A DNA stretch of 64,000 nt from a virus: IMG/VR virus record IMGVR_UViG_3300031251_000002, positions 1-64,000 of that record; one strand, written 5' to 3'. The notes beneath the pieces were generated by a model. That model was not told the origin of the DNA. It did no database searches and saw nothing but the letters and a program-made list of their open reading frames with translations. The number at the start of each line of letters is the position of its first letter. The stretch's first letter is position 1. Shown here one piece after another: positions 1-4,763 of this stretch. The translations under genes were made by a program, and so were the position numbers.

Positions 1-1
1 T

Positions 2-157
2 GTCTTCTCTCCGTGGTCAGCGTGTGATCGAGTAGCATTGAAAGACGGCAAGGTATTTTTCGTGGAATTCAAAAAGCCACAACAGGAGCTAAGCCCAATT
101 CAACAACGTGTTCATGATGCGCTCCCGGATAATTATCTAGTTCTGTATTCTGGATAG
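2..157 (+). CDS. VRR-NUC-type nuclease, C-terminal fragment
   Basis: The window opens inside this gene; only the last 51 codons are present. The fragment has D-R, G-K-V-F-F-V-E-F-K and L-S-P-I-Q followed by a short hydrophobic end. This is the pattern of the VRR-NUC (PD-D/ExK) nuclease core, in which the E-x-K of VEFK and the downstream Q contribute to the metal site. In phages such proteins act as Holliday-junction resolvase-like nucleases. The stop codon TAG at 155-157 lies inside the acceptor stem of the tRNA that begins at 152, so gene and tRNA overlap by 6 bases. The N-terminus cannot be assessed. Confidence 0.7.
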   Translation, partial: VFSPWSACDRVALKDGKVFFVEFKKPQQELSPIQQRVHDALPDNYLVLYSG

Positions 158-241
158 TTGGCCGAGTCTGGTTTATGGCACTTGTCCCGAAAACAAGCGT
201 GGGTAACACCACCGGGGGTTCAAATCCCTCACTATCCGCCA
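152..241 (+). tRNA. tRNA-Ser(CGA)
   Basis: Class II tRNA with CCA encoded. The acceptor GGATAGT/ACTATCC pairs perfectly, discriminator is G, and there is a long variable arm as expected for serine. Anticodon stem CTTGT/ACAAG encloses loop CCCGAAA, giving anticodon CGA at 188-190. Position 33, almost always U, is C here. The first six bases also encode the end of the upstream nuclease gene. Confidence 0.88.
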
Positions 242-243
242 AC

Positions 244-319
244 GCCTCTATAGCACAAATGGCGGTGCAGCGCCCCCGTAAGGCGAAGGCTGTCAGTTCA
301 AATCTGACTGGAGGCTCCA
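244..319 (+). tRNA. tRNA-Thr(CGT)
   Basis: Acceptor GCCTCTA/TGGAGGC, T-arm GTCAG/CTGAC with loop TTCAAAT, discriminator T and encoded CCA. The anticodon loop is CCCGTAA, giving CGT, with the G-A mismatch at 27-43 also seen in E. coli tRNA-Thr(CGT). Residue 33 is C instead of U, as in the preceding tRNA-Ser. Confidence 0.85.
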
Positions 320-320
320 T

Positions 321-393
321 GCCGGTGACCTTTAGGAAAGGGCAGATGATTGGTATTCATCTGGAGTGATTTCGAGTATCACCATCGGCTCCA
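321..393 (+). tRNA. tRNA-Thr(GGT), degenerate D-arm
   Basis: Acceptor GCCGGTG/CATCGGC (one G-T pair), T-arm GTGAT/ATCAC with loop TTCGAGT, discriminator T, encoded CCA. The anticodon helix is extended to 7 bp (343-349 with 357-363) around loop TTGGTAT, anticodon GGT. Only 15 bases separate the acceptor from this helix, so a normal D-arm cannot form. It may be functional but atypical, or decaying. Confidence 0.68.
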
Positions 394-395
394 TT

Positions 396-570
396 GAAAT
401 TTTTTAGCCGGAAAGACTCCCGTTAAACTCGGGTGGCCCTCAGACTTTCATTAGGGAGGGGTATAGCTCAACGGTACTACAGACTTTAATTAGGGTAGTA
501 GAGCATCCGCCAATTTGGAATAGGCAGACCGGACGGCCTTAATAAAGGACTAAATCCCCATCCGGAACCA
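396..570 (+). other. tRNA-like debris with two matching hairpins
   Basis: This gap holds fragments that look like tRNA parts but do not assemble into one clean tRNA: a D-arm-like AGCTC...GAGC at 464-504, an anticodon-arm-like hairpin at 510-526 that would read TGG (Pro) with an A-A mismatch, and a CCA at 568-570 without an identifiable 5' acceptor strand. Two hairpins share the core CAGACTTT(C/A)ATTAGGG at 441-456 and 480-495, with different but self-complementary flanks. The second sits where a D-loop would be. I could not assign an amino acid with confidence. Confidence 0.45.
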
Positions 571-573
571 AGT

Positions 574-648
574 GGGCTTGTCGTTCAATTAGGAGGATTC
601 CGCACTTGCAATGCGGGGACGACGGGGCAGAGCCGTCCGGGTCCACCA
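574..648 (+). tRNA. tRNA-Ala(TGC), unusual T-loop
   Basis: Acceptor GGGCTTG/CGGGTCC (with G-T pairs), discriminator A, encoded CCA. Anticodon stem CCGCA/TGCGG, loop CTTGCAA, anticodon TGC. T-stem GACGG/CCGTC is intact but its loop is GGCAGAG rather than the near-universal TTCRANN form, so U54, U55 and A58 are absent. The same odd loop type occurs in tRNA-Val at 3012. Confidence 0.78.
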
Positions 649-650
649 AT

Positions 651-724
651 TCCCTCATGGTTCAAAAGTAGAACAGACGCCTGATAAGCGTCAGACTTCC
701 GTGCGATTCGGAATGAGGGAACCA
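651..724 (+). tRNA. tRNA-Ile(GAT)
   Basis: Perfect acceptor TCCCTCA/TGAGGGA, discriminator A, encoded CCA. D-arm GTTC/GAAC, anticodon stem GACGC/GCGTC with loop CTGATAA (anticodon GAT), T-stem TTCCG/CGGAA with loop TGCGATT. U55 is replaced by G in the T-loop. Confidence 0.9.
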
Positions 725-727
725 CTT

Positions 728-736
728 TGTTATATT
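728..736 (+). promoter_or_regulatory. candidate extended -10 promoter
   Basis: TGTTATATT matches an extended -10 element (TGn followed by a TATAAT-like hexamer). It lies just before the structured element at 741 and tRNA-Asp, where a promoter could drive the next part of the tRNA cluster. No good -35 is visible. Confidence 0.4.
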
Positions 737-740
737 TTTC

Positions 741-808
741 GTGTCCTGACGATTGGCCGGAAGGTCGAAACGCGGGGGTGCCTCGAAACCGAGGCCCGCG
801 TAGACACG
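741..808 (+). ncRNA. tRNA-like structured element, two arms
   Basis: GTGTC at 741-745 pairs with GACAC at 804-808 and encloses two hairpins. The first (CGAT...GTCG) resembles a D-arm. The second is a long GC-rich hairpin (CGCGGG...CCCGCG with inner GCCTC/GAGGC). No anticodon arm, T-arm or CCA can be drawn. It is about 68 nt and sits between two good tRNA genes. It could be a reduced tRNA relic or a small structured RNA. Confidence 0.4.
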
Positions 809-811
809 TAC

Positions 812-886
812 GAGACTATGGTCAAGCGGAACTGACGCCTCGCTGTCTACGAGGAAGCCGGGGTTCAACTCCCCGTAGTCTCGCCA
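812..886 (+). tRNA. tRNA-Asp(GTC)
   Basis: Perfect acceptor GAGACTA/TAGTCTC, discriminator G, encoded CCA. Anticodon stem CCTCG/CGAGG, loop CTGTCTA, anticodon GTC. T-arm CGGGG/CCCCG with loop TTCAACT. Position 37 is T instead of a purine, as in tRNA-Glu(CTC) downstream. Confidence 0.92.
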
Positions 887-888
887 AT

Positions 889-966
889 AGGTACGTAGCC
901 CAATTTGGCAGAGGCCACAGGTCGAGGGCCTGTGTAGTGTGGGTTCGATGCCCGCCGTACCTACCA
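889..966 (+). tRNA. tRNA with Leu anticodon GAG, short variable loop
   Basis: Perfect acceptor AGGTACG/CGTACCT, discriminator A, encoded CCA. Anticodon stem ACAGG/CCTGT with loop TCGAGGG, anticodon GAG at 924-926, and C at position 33. T-arm GTGGG/CCCGC with loop TTCGATG. The variable region is only 5 nt (934-938), whereas bacterial leucine tRNAs carry a long variable arm, so charging with leucine is uncertain. Confidence 0.75.
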
Positions 967-977
967 TTTCAAATAAC

Positions 978-1053
978 GCCTAGGTAGGCTAACGGCAAAG
1001 CCGCTAAGCTCAGAACTTAGTGATTGGAAGTTCAAATCTTCTCCTAGGCACCA
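978..1053 (+). tRNA. tRNA with Leu anticodon CAG, short variable loop
   Basis: Perfect acceptor GCCTAGG/CCTAGGC, D-arm GGCT/AGCC, anticodon stem CTAAG/CTTAG with loop CTCAGAA (anticodon CAG), T-arm GGAAG/CTTCT with loop TTCAAAT, discriminator A, encoded CCA. The structure is clean, but the variable loop is 5 nt (TGATT), so this is a class I body carrying a leucine anticodon. Confidence 0.88.
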
Positions 1054-1059
1054 ACTTTT

Positions 1060-1133
1060 GGCCCGTTAGTCTAGTGGCAGAACGCTGGTCTCTCTAACCG
1101 GAAGCGCGAGTCCGATTCTCGCACGGGCTACCA
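1060..1133 (+). tRNA. tRNA-Glu(CTC)
   Basis: Acceptor GGCCCGT/ACGGGCT (first pair G-T), discriminator A, encoded CCA. Anticodon stem CTGGT/ACCGG, loop CTCTCTA, anticodon CTC. T-stem GCGAG/CTCGC with loop TCCGATT, in which U55 is replaced by C. Confidence 0.85.
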
Positions 1134-1142
1134 AGTCTTTAT

Positions 1143-1217
1143 GGGCTGTTCGTCTATCGGGAAGGATAGCGCCCTTTCAAGGCGTTGAGGTGGGTTCAAC
1201 TCCCACACAGCCTACCA
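1143..1217 (+). tRNA. tRNA-Glu(TTC)
   Basis: Acceptor GGGCTGT/ACAGCCT, discriminator A, encoded CCA. Anticodon stem GCGCC/GGCGT with loop CTTTCAA (anticodon TTC). T-loop TTCAACT is canonical. It sits 9 bases after tRNA-Glu(CTC), so the pair covers both glutamate codons. Confidence 0.93.
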
Positions 1218-1228
1218 ATTTTTGCGAT

Positions 1229-1304
1229 GGTGGCTATGGCCGAGCGGCTGAGGCGGCGGACTGTGAATCCGTTTAGACGAGTTCAACTCTCGTTAGTCAC
1301 CCCA
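1229..1304 (+). tRNA. tRNA-His(GTG)
   Basis: Acceptor GTGGCTA/TAGTCAC with an extra 5' G at 1229 facing a discriminator C at 1301, the hallmark G-1:C73 pair of histidine tRNAs. Anticodon stem GCGGA/TCCGT, loop CTGTGAA, anticodon GTG. T-arm ACGAG/CTCGT with loop TTCAACT. CCA encoded. Confidence 0.92.
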
Positions 1305-1325
1305 ACTTTCTAACTGGCCCGGAGT

Positions 1326-1387
1326 AGGGCGTTTCCCATGATGGGAGTCATGGGATAGCTGCTCCCACAGCGATAAGCGCCCTGCCA
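1326..1387 (+). ncRNA. 62-nt tRNA-like element ending in G-CCA
   Basis: AGGGCGT (1326-1332) pairs with GCGCCCT (1377-1383), followed by G and CCA exactly as in a tRNA acceptor. Between them lie a 7-bp hairpin CCCATGA/TCATGGG (1334-1353) and a short GCTG/CAGC hairpin (1359-1371). There is no room for separate D-, anticodon- and T-arms. An alternative internal pairing TGGGAG/CTCCCA competes. It may be a processed tRNA-like RNA or a decayed tRNA. Confidence 0.45.
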
Positions 1388-1398
1388 CCGGCATTCGG

Positions 1399-1407
1399 TG
1401 TTATAGT
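1399..1407 (+). promoter_or_regulatory. extended -10 promoter
   Basis: TGTTATAGT fits TGn plus a -10 hexamer. It lies 23 bases before the start at 1430, at the end of the first tRNA block, and would give a short leader for that gene. Confidence 0.5.
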
Positions 1408-1429
1408 GGTAACCGAAGGACATTTACCT

Positions 1430-1618
1430 ATGGAGATCAAGGTCGAACAGGGCATCATCGGGGTTGTGAAGACTGAGGCAGAGAATGCAGCGACTGAGGC
1501 GGCGTGGCGGGAATGGTATCGAGCCAACTGCCGCGACTGCGGTAGTTCGGTAGGTTTGGTTCAATACGATACGTCATACGCTCTCTGTGACCGCTGTCGA
1601 GCGAAGGCAAAGAGATAG
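1430..1618 (+). CDS. small zinc-ribbon protein
   Basis: 62 aa. Two Cys pairs (N-C-R-D-C and L-C-D-R-C) form a simple zinc ribbon in the C-terminal half, after a charged N-terminus. ATG at 1430 is preferred because of the GAAGGA ten bases upstream and the extended -10 element before it; an in-frame GTG lies at 1406. A terminator follows at once, so it appears to be transcribed alone. Function unknown. Confidence 0.7.
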   Translation: MEIKVEQGIIGVVKTEAENAATEAAWREWYRANCRDCGSSVGLVQYDTSYALCDRCRAKAKR

Positions 1619-1631
1619 GATCAAAAAAATA

Positions 1632-1657
1632 GGGGGGCTGTGAAAGCCCCCCGTTTT
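1632..1657. terminator. bidirectional intrinsic terminator
   Basis: GGGGGGCT/AGCCCCCC stem (1632-1639 with 1645-1652), followed by GTTTT on the + strand and preceded by a run of seven A at 1623-1629. On the opposite strand the hairpin would be followed by a T run. It separates the converging genes at 1430 (+) and 1660 (-). Confidence 0.85.
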
Positions 1658-1659
1658 CC

Positions 1660-1857
1660 TCAAGCGCGGATACCGCGCTCTCTTCCCAACCCGTTGCCCC
1701 GCGAGCGATGCAGCTTTACGACCCGACCTGCCGGATGATAGCGAAGGCTGTTCAACTCATGCCGCGTCTCATCGAGACGGTTGATGAGGGCGGCGATACG
1801 CCGCGCATCCTTCAGATCCATCGCCGAGTCTGCTCCGTCCACCTTGACGTTACCCAT
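1660..1857 (-). CDS. small protein on the opposite strand
   Basis: 65 aa, and the only convincing minus-strand gene in the window. The ATG at 1857 is preceded on its own strand by AAAGGAGG with 8 bases of spacing, among the best ribosome-binding sites here. The stop directly abuts the bidirectional terminator. The sequence is charged and helical (D-L-K-D-A-R-R-I-A-A-L-I-N-R-L-D-E) with an Arg-rich tail. No family recognised. A role opposite in timing to the + strand genes is possible. Confidence 0.65.
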   Translation of the reverse strand: MGNVKVDGADSAMDLKDARRIAALINRLDETRHELNSLRYHPAGRVVKLHRSRGNGLGRERGIRA

Positions 1858-1950
1858 TGGTATGGGCCTCCTTTAAGCCCATGTGCATTATCAAAAATGG
1901 AAGCGTCAATTTCTAATCGTTTGTTTGTCTGGAACTGAGAGGTTAAAACG

Positions 1951-2114
1951 ATGAAAGGCCATGCACGGATCCCCTCCCGAAGAAGACGGAGAAGGCGGTT
2001 CCGCACAAGAAGAAGGCGAAGCGGCAGAAGGCTGAGGAGCGAGATGTGGCTTTGGAACACGGTCGGTACGATGACTACCTGATCGACATGGATTCAGAGA
2101 ACAGGAACTTTTGA
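1951..2114 (+). pseudogene. frame-disrupted Lys-rich small gene
   Basis: A ribosome-binding site and ATG (1951) start a frame that soon becomes an unnatural Arg run. From about 1975 a different frame reads like real protein: a Lys-rich stretch, then A-E-E-R-D-V-A-L-E-H-G-R-Y-D-D-Y-L-I-D-M-D, with stop at 2112-2114. That frame has no start codon after its upstream stop. A one-base indel near 1970 would join start and body. Either the gene is broken or the assembly has an error. Confidence 0.4.
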
Positions 2115-2124
2115 GGAGGCTGTA

Positions 2125-2508
2125 ATGGGTGTGGAGTTCAACGGGAAGTATTGCTACGGGTCGGACAAGACGTATCTCGGGTTGGAGCTTTTGGACGAAC
2201 TGGAGTTCTCGGATCGGTCGTACTGCTTCGATACTCTCGTCGTCTGGCGCGATACCGAGGGCCGGGTTTTCGCAGCGCGGGATTCAGGTTGCTCCTGCCC
2301 GTCGCCGTTTGAGAACTACAACGACCTGTCCTCCTTCACCCGGATCTTCTCGGTAGCCGACTTGGAGGAGTTCTTCCATACCTATGACGGGAACAACTAT
2401 CCGACCGTGGAAGACAAGGCAGCGTTCAAGGCAACGGTTCAGTCCGCGCTGGACGCCCTGAAGGGGCCGGATTCGTTCAAGCCTGTGCCGATGGGTTGTC
2501 GGCAATGA
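2125..2508 (+). CDS. DUF7574-like phage protein
   Basis: 127 aa. The motif D-S-G-C-S-C-P-S-P-F-E follows a V-V-W-R-D...G-R-V-F-A-A strand pair, which I recognise from conserved actinophage and other phage hypothetical proteins (DUF7574 type). The paired cysteines suggest a metal or disulphide site. The downstream gene starts inside its stop (ATGA). No function is established for the family. Confidence 0.75.
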   Translation: MGVEFNGKYCYGSDKTYLGLELLDELEFSDRSYCFDTLVVWRDTEGRVFAARDSGCSCPSPFENYNDLSSFTRIFSVADLEEFFHTYDGNNYPTVEDKAAFKATVQSALDALKGPDSFKPVPMGCRQ

Positions 2509-2831
2509 AGTGCAAGAATTGCAACGACGAAGGCTCTCTCCATATACCGCTTGCGTTCCGCGAAATGGATGCCCCTAACAGGGGCAACTGTCCGGTCTGT
2601 TGTCGTCGCTTTCGATTACATCGCCAACCGGTGTCGTCCAGTCCTGATGGCGTCTGGCAGGTATGCTACTGGCTTGGTATCTACCAGAATCGTGCGTGTG
2701 AGTTTGGAGAACACATGGAGGTCATCTCAACCGAGATCCACGATCCGCTGGTTGATCAGATGAAGAAGGTTAAAGCAGCCGTCGCGGGACTTCACTATGG
2801 AGACCTGAGGCGGATTTTCGAGATCCCGTAA
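2505..2831 (+). CDS. zinc-ribbon protein
   Basis: 108 aa. N-terminal C-K-N-C-N and a later C-P-V-C-C form a zinc ribbon; the rest is mixed alpha/beta with a Lys-rich C-terminal helix. Start ATG overlaps the previous stop by four bases, implying coupled translation. It ends 24 bases before the second tRNA group. No family recognised. Confidence 0.75.
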   Translation: MKCKNCNDEGSLHIPLAFREMDAPNRGNCPVCCRRFRLHRQPVSSSPDGVWQVCYWLGIYQNRACEFGEHMEVISTEIHDPLVDQMKKVKAAVAGLHYGDLRRIFEIP

Positions 2832-2854
2832 ATTCCAGTGAAGTATCCGTTTTT

Positions 2855-2932
2855 TGGCAGGAAGTTGGCGGGGTGCCGACGCCTGACTGTTAATCAGGAT
2901 AAAGGCAGGTTCGACTCCTGCCCTGCCAGCCA
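2855..2932 (+). tRNA. tRNA-Asn(GTT), copy 1
   Basis: Perfect acceptor TGGCAGG/CCTGCCA, discriminator G, encoded CCA. Anticodon stem CCTGA/TCAGG, loop CTGTTAA, T-arm GCAGG/CCTGC with loop TTCGACT. The D-loop is G-rich. A second, quite different tRNA-Asn follows directly. Confidence 0.92.
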
Positions 2933-2934
2933 AT

Positions 2935-3010
2935 TCCAGTCAAGCTGAAGTGGGACAGCATCCGCCTGTTAAGCGGAGGGGTGTGGGTTCGATGCCCACG
3001 ACTGGAGCCA
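2935..3010 (+). tRNA. tRNA-Asn(GTT), copy 2
   Basis: Perfect acceptor TCCAGTC/GACTGGA, discriminator G, encoded CCA. D-arm GCTG/CAGC, anticodon stem TCCGC/GCGGA with loop CTGTTAA, T-arm GTGGG/CCCAC. Same anticodon as the neighbour but a different body, so it is unlikely to be a recent tandem duplicate. Confidence 0.92.
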
Positions 3011-3011
3011 G

Positions 3012-3085
3012 AGCCCGCGAGTAGGAAAGTAGCACTCCGTTCTTACAAATCGGAAAACACGGGGCAGTACCGTGGCGGGCTACCA
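3012..3085 (+). tRNA. tRNA-Val(TAC), degenerate
   Basis: Perfect acceptor AGCCCGC/GCGGGCT, discriminator A, encoded CCA. Anticodon loop CTTACAA (TAC) on stem CCGTT/ATCGG with a T-T mismatch at the fourth pair. T-stem CACGG/CCGTG carries the non-canonical loop GGCAGTA, and the D-arm is poor. It may be functional in a modified form or decaying. Confidence 0.7.
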
Positions 3086-3094
3086 CTTAAATCC

Positions 3095-3128
3095 GAGGCG
3101 ATTGCCTCTTTTCCGTGGCGATTGCCAC
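3095..3128 (+). repeat. twin GGCGATTGCC hairpins
   Basis: GAGGC-GATT-GCCTC (3095-3108, followed by TTTT) and GTGGC-GATT-GCCAC (3115-3128) share the palindrome GGCGATTGCC with compensating changes in the outer pairs. They lie between tRNA-Val and tRNA-Ile, and the first could act as a weak terminator or processing signal. Confidence 0.55.
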
Positions 3129-3140
3129 AGATCGGTCGCT

Positions 3141-3215
3141 TGTCCCGTAGCTCAACGGCCAGAGCGGTCTCCTTATAAGAGACGGACGAAGGTTCAACTC
3201 CTTCCGGGACAACCA
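3141..3215 (+). tRNA. tRNA-Ile(TAT)
   Basis: Perfect acceptor TGTCCCG/CGGGACA, discriminator A, encoded CCA. D-arm GCTC/GAGC, anticodon stem GTCTC/GAGAC with loop CTTATAA (anticodon TAT), T-arm GAAGG/CCTTC with loop TTCAACT. It reads the rare ATA codon directly. Confidence 0.93.
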
Positions 3216-3227
3216 GTAAGGGTAGGT

Positions 3228-3800
3228 ATGAAGAAGATTCCGAGTCTGTTTGAAAGAGACTGGAACGGCGACCGTTCCCGAGTTCTCAACAAGGTAACTC
3301 CCGGCTGCGAGTGGGTCATGGAGGGCCACGGCGTCCCGACCCGGAAGTGGGATGGCACCTGCTGCAAGGTCGAGGCTGGCCTCCTGCACAAGCGCTACGA
3401 CGCCAAGCAGGGCAAGACGCCCCCGGAGGGCTTCGTACCGGCACAGGAGCCTGATCCGATTACTGGCCACTGGCCGGGTTGGCTTCCGGTCCGGGATGTT
3501 CCAGAAGATCGCTGGTTCCGCGAGGCGTGGAACAGCCTCAAATCTGGAACACTCAAGGACGGCACCTACGAACTTGTCGGACCGAAGATCAACGGCAACC
3601 CAGAGGGCTACGACCAGCACACGCTGATCCTGCACGGCTGGCAACCGTTCTACCGGTTCCCGACCCCGCCGACCTTTGAGACGGTACGAGACTTCCTAGA
3701 GGCGAATGTAATCGAGGGCATCGTTTGGCACAATCTCGATGGTAGAATGGCCAAGGCCAAGAGGATTGACTTCGGTTTTCCGTGGGGGAGCAGGAAGTGA
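3228..3800 (+). CDS. DUF5565-type RNA ligase
   Basis: 190 aa. T-P-G-C-E-W-V-M-E-G-H-G-V-P-T-R-K-W-D-G carries the nucleotidyltransferase motif K-W-D-G, with K40 the expected AMP-accepting lysine, and E-L-V-G-P-K-I-N-G-N-P-E-G-Y later. This matches the small RNA-ligase-like DUF5565 family found in phages and bacteria. It would seal broken RNA ends through a lysine-AMP intermediate. The ATG at 3228 follows tRNA-Ile by 12 bases, so the gene sits inside the tRNA array, which suits a tRNA-repair role like that of T4 Rnl1. Substrate specificity is inferred only. Confidence 0.82.
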   Translation: MKKIPSLFERDWNGDRSRVLNKVTPGCEWVMEGHGVPTRKWDGTCCKVEAGLLHKRYDAKQGKTPPEGFVPAQEPDPITGHWPGWLPVRDVPEDRWFREAWNSLKSGTLKDGTYELVGPKINGNPEGYDQHTLILHGWQPFYRFPTPPTFETVRDFLEANVIEGIVWHNLDGRMAKAKRIDFGFPWGSRK

Positions 3801-4027
3801 AGAAGATCATCCATGTTAATCAAGCTGTGATCGTACGGAATCGCCGCCACTGCACGAACGATCCGCCGCTGATCGTGCGAACTTACAAGGGTTCGACACC
3901 GGCCCAGCAGGTTGACATCAACGGGCCGTCACGGCTGATTAACAGCCCGCACAAGCCGCTTAGCTGCGGAGCGCGGGTCTGGATAGAGACGACTGCGGAA
4001 GTAGTCGCGGACGGAAAAGTAATATGA
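3797..4027 (+). CDS. small basic beta-rich protein
   Basis: 76 aa from a GTG start that overlaps the ligase stop (GTGA), with GGGGAG six bases upstream. Predicted beta-rich, with R-N-R-R-H-C near the start and a C-terminal W-I-E-T-T-A-E-V-V-A-D-G-K. No family recognised. It is translationally coupled to the RNA ligase and to the next gene. Confidence 0.7.
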   Translation: MKKIIHVNQAVIVRNRRHCTNDPPLIVRTYKGSTPAQQVDINGPSRLINSPHKPLSCGARVWIETTAEVVADGKVI

Positions 4028-4269
4028 CCAAAGAAGAGTTGATCAAGCTGGAAGCCGTACTCGTCGCATGCGAGTTCGCGCAGGATCGTCAGGACGGGTG
4101 TCCAACTTGTGGTTACGATACGACGGAGATTTGCCCGCTTTGCTCTGCCGAAAAGGCCAGCGGAAAGAAGGGCAACCGCCATAATGACTGTGCGCTTTGG
4201 GAGAGCTTGCAAGCAGTTCGCAAGCAGCTTACCGGCGCTCACTGTTCGGAATGCAATTCATTTAGTTAG
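4024..4269 (+). CDS. Cys-rich zinc-finger protein
   Basis: 81 aa. Three Cys pairs (C-P-T-C, C-P-L-C and C-S-E-C) on a helical scaffold suggest zinc fingers. ATG overlaps the previous stop (ATGA). The TAG stop ends at 4269, which is the first base of tRNA-Arg(ACG). Function unknown; it could be an RNA- or DNA-binding partner of the ligase operon. Confidence 0.72.
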   Translation: MTKEELIKLEAVLVACEFAQDRQDGCPTCGYDTTEICPLCSAEKASGKKGNRHNDCALWESLQAVRKQLTGAHCSECNSFS

Positions 4270-4343
4270 ACCCTGTAGTTCAATGGACAGAATAAGAGCC
4301 TACGAAGCTTTTGATGCGTGTTCGACTCACGCCGGGGTCACCA
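4269..4343 (+). tRNA. tRNA-Arg(ACG)
   Basis: Acceptor GACCCTG/CGGGGTC (one T-G pair), discriminator A, encoded CCA. Anticodon stem AGAGC/GCTTT, loop CTACGAA, anticodon ACG, which normally becomes inosine at position 34. T-arm GCGTG/CACGC with loop TTCGACT. The first base is shared with the upstream stop codon. Confidence 0.9.
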
Positions 4344-4349
4344 AATTTT

Positions 4350-4691
4350 ATGGGTAAGAAAGAGGATCAAGCTCGCTGGTATGCGTCTCATCGGGTGGCG
4401 CAGAAGGCGCGTGTTAAGCGCAATCGAACGCTTCGTGAGATGGGGCGGATAAGACGTTTGTCTGACTATCTCATTGAACAAGGATGTAAGGATTGTGGCG
4501 AACGAGATCCGGTTGTTCTGGAGTTTGATCATCTGCGAGATAAGACTGATTCGGTCAGCAAGCTCTTTCAGAGTGGTTGGTCTTGGGAACGCCTCATGAC
4601 TGAAATAGCAAAATGTGAAGTTGTCTGTCGAAACTGCCACACTCGACGGACCGCAAAACGCAACGGGTGGCGAAAAGCAGCGGGTCGGTAA
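4350..4691 (+). CDS. HNH endonuclease 1
   Basis: 113 aa. C-K-D-C-G-E, V-L-E-F-D-H-L and V-C-R-N-C-H give the treble-clef HNH fold with two zinc-binding Cys pairs and the catalytic D-H...H. The N-terminus is Arg/Lys-rich and helical. Such free-standing HNH proteins in phage tRNA clusters are typically homing nucleases. It begins 7 bases after tRNA-Arg(ACG) and its last two codons plus stop (4682-4691) are the 5' acceptor strand of tRNA-Lys. Confidence 0.88.
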   Translation: MGKKEDQARWYASHRVAQKARVKRNRTLREMGRIRRLSDYLIEQGCKDCGERDPVVLEFDHLRDKTDSVSKLFQSGWSWERLMTEIAKCEVVCRNCHTRRTAKRNGWRKAAGR

Positions 4692-4758
4692 CTCAAGTGG
4701 AACAGAGTCCTCCCTCTTAAGGAGCGAGATGGCGGTTCAAATCCGCCCCGGCCCACCA
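4682..4758 (+). tRNA. tRNA-Lys(CTT)
   Basis: Acceptor GGGTCGG/CCGGCCC (one T-G pair), discriminator A, encoded CCA. D-arm ACTC/GAGT, anticodon stem CCTCC/GGAGC (outer C-C mismatch) with loop CTCTTAA (anticodon CTT), T-arm GGCGG/CCGCC with loop TTCAAAT. Its first ten bases are also the end of HNH gene 1. Confidence 0.88.
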
Positions 4759-4763
4759 TGATC

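Noticed and set aside
504-526. tRNA-Pro(TGG) reading of the debris region
   Set aside because: Anticodon-arm-like hairpin with a mismatch exists, but no acceptor partner or normal D/T arms could be matched; kept as debris only.
1-1310. Protein-coding frames across the tRNA genes (such as 662-967 minus)
   Set aside because: They run through complete tRNA structures on both strands and lack start signals, so they are coincidental.
1708-1938. Plus-strand frame opposite the minus gene at 1660-1857
   Set aside because: No Shine-Dalgarno on the plus strand, while the minus-strand frame has a near-perfect one.
3087-3644. 185-codon minus-strand frame over the RNA ligase
   Set aside because: Covers tRNA-Ile and the ligase antisense; the ligase frame has the K-W-D-G motif and a valid start.
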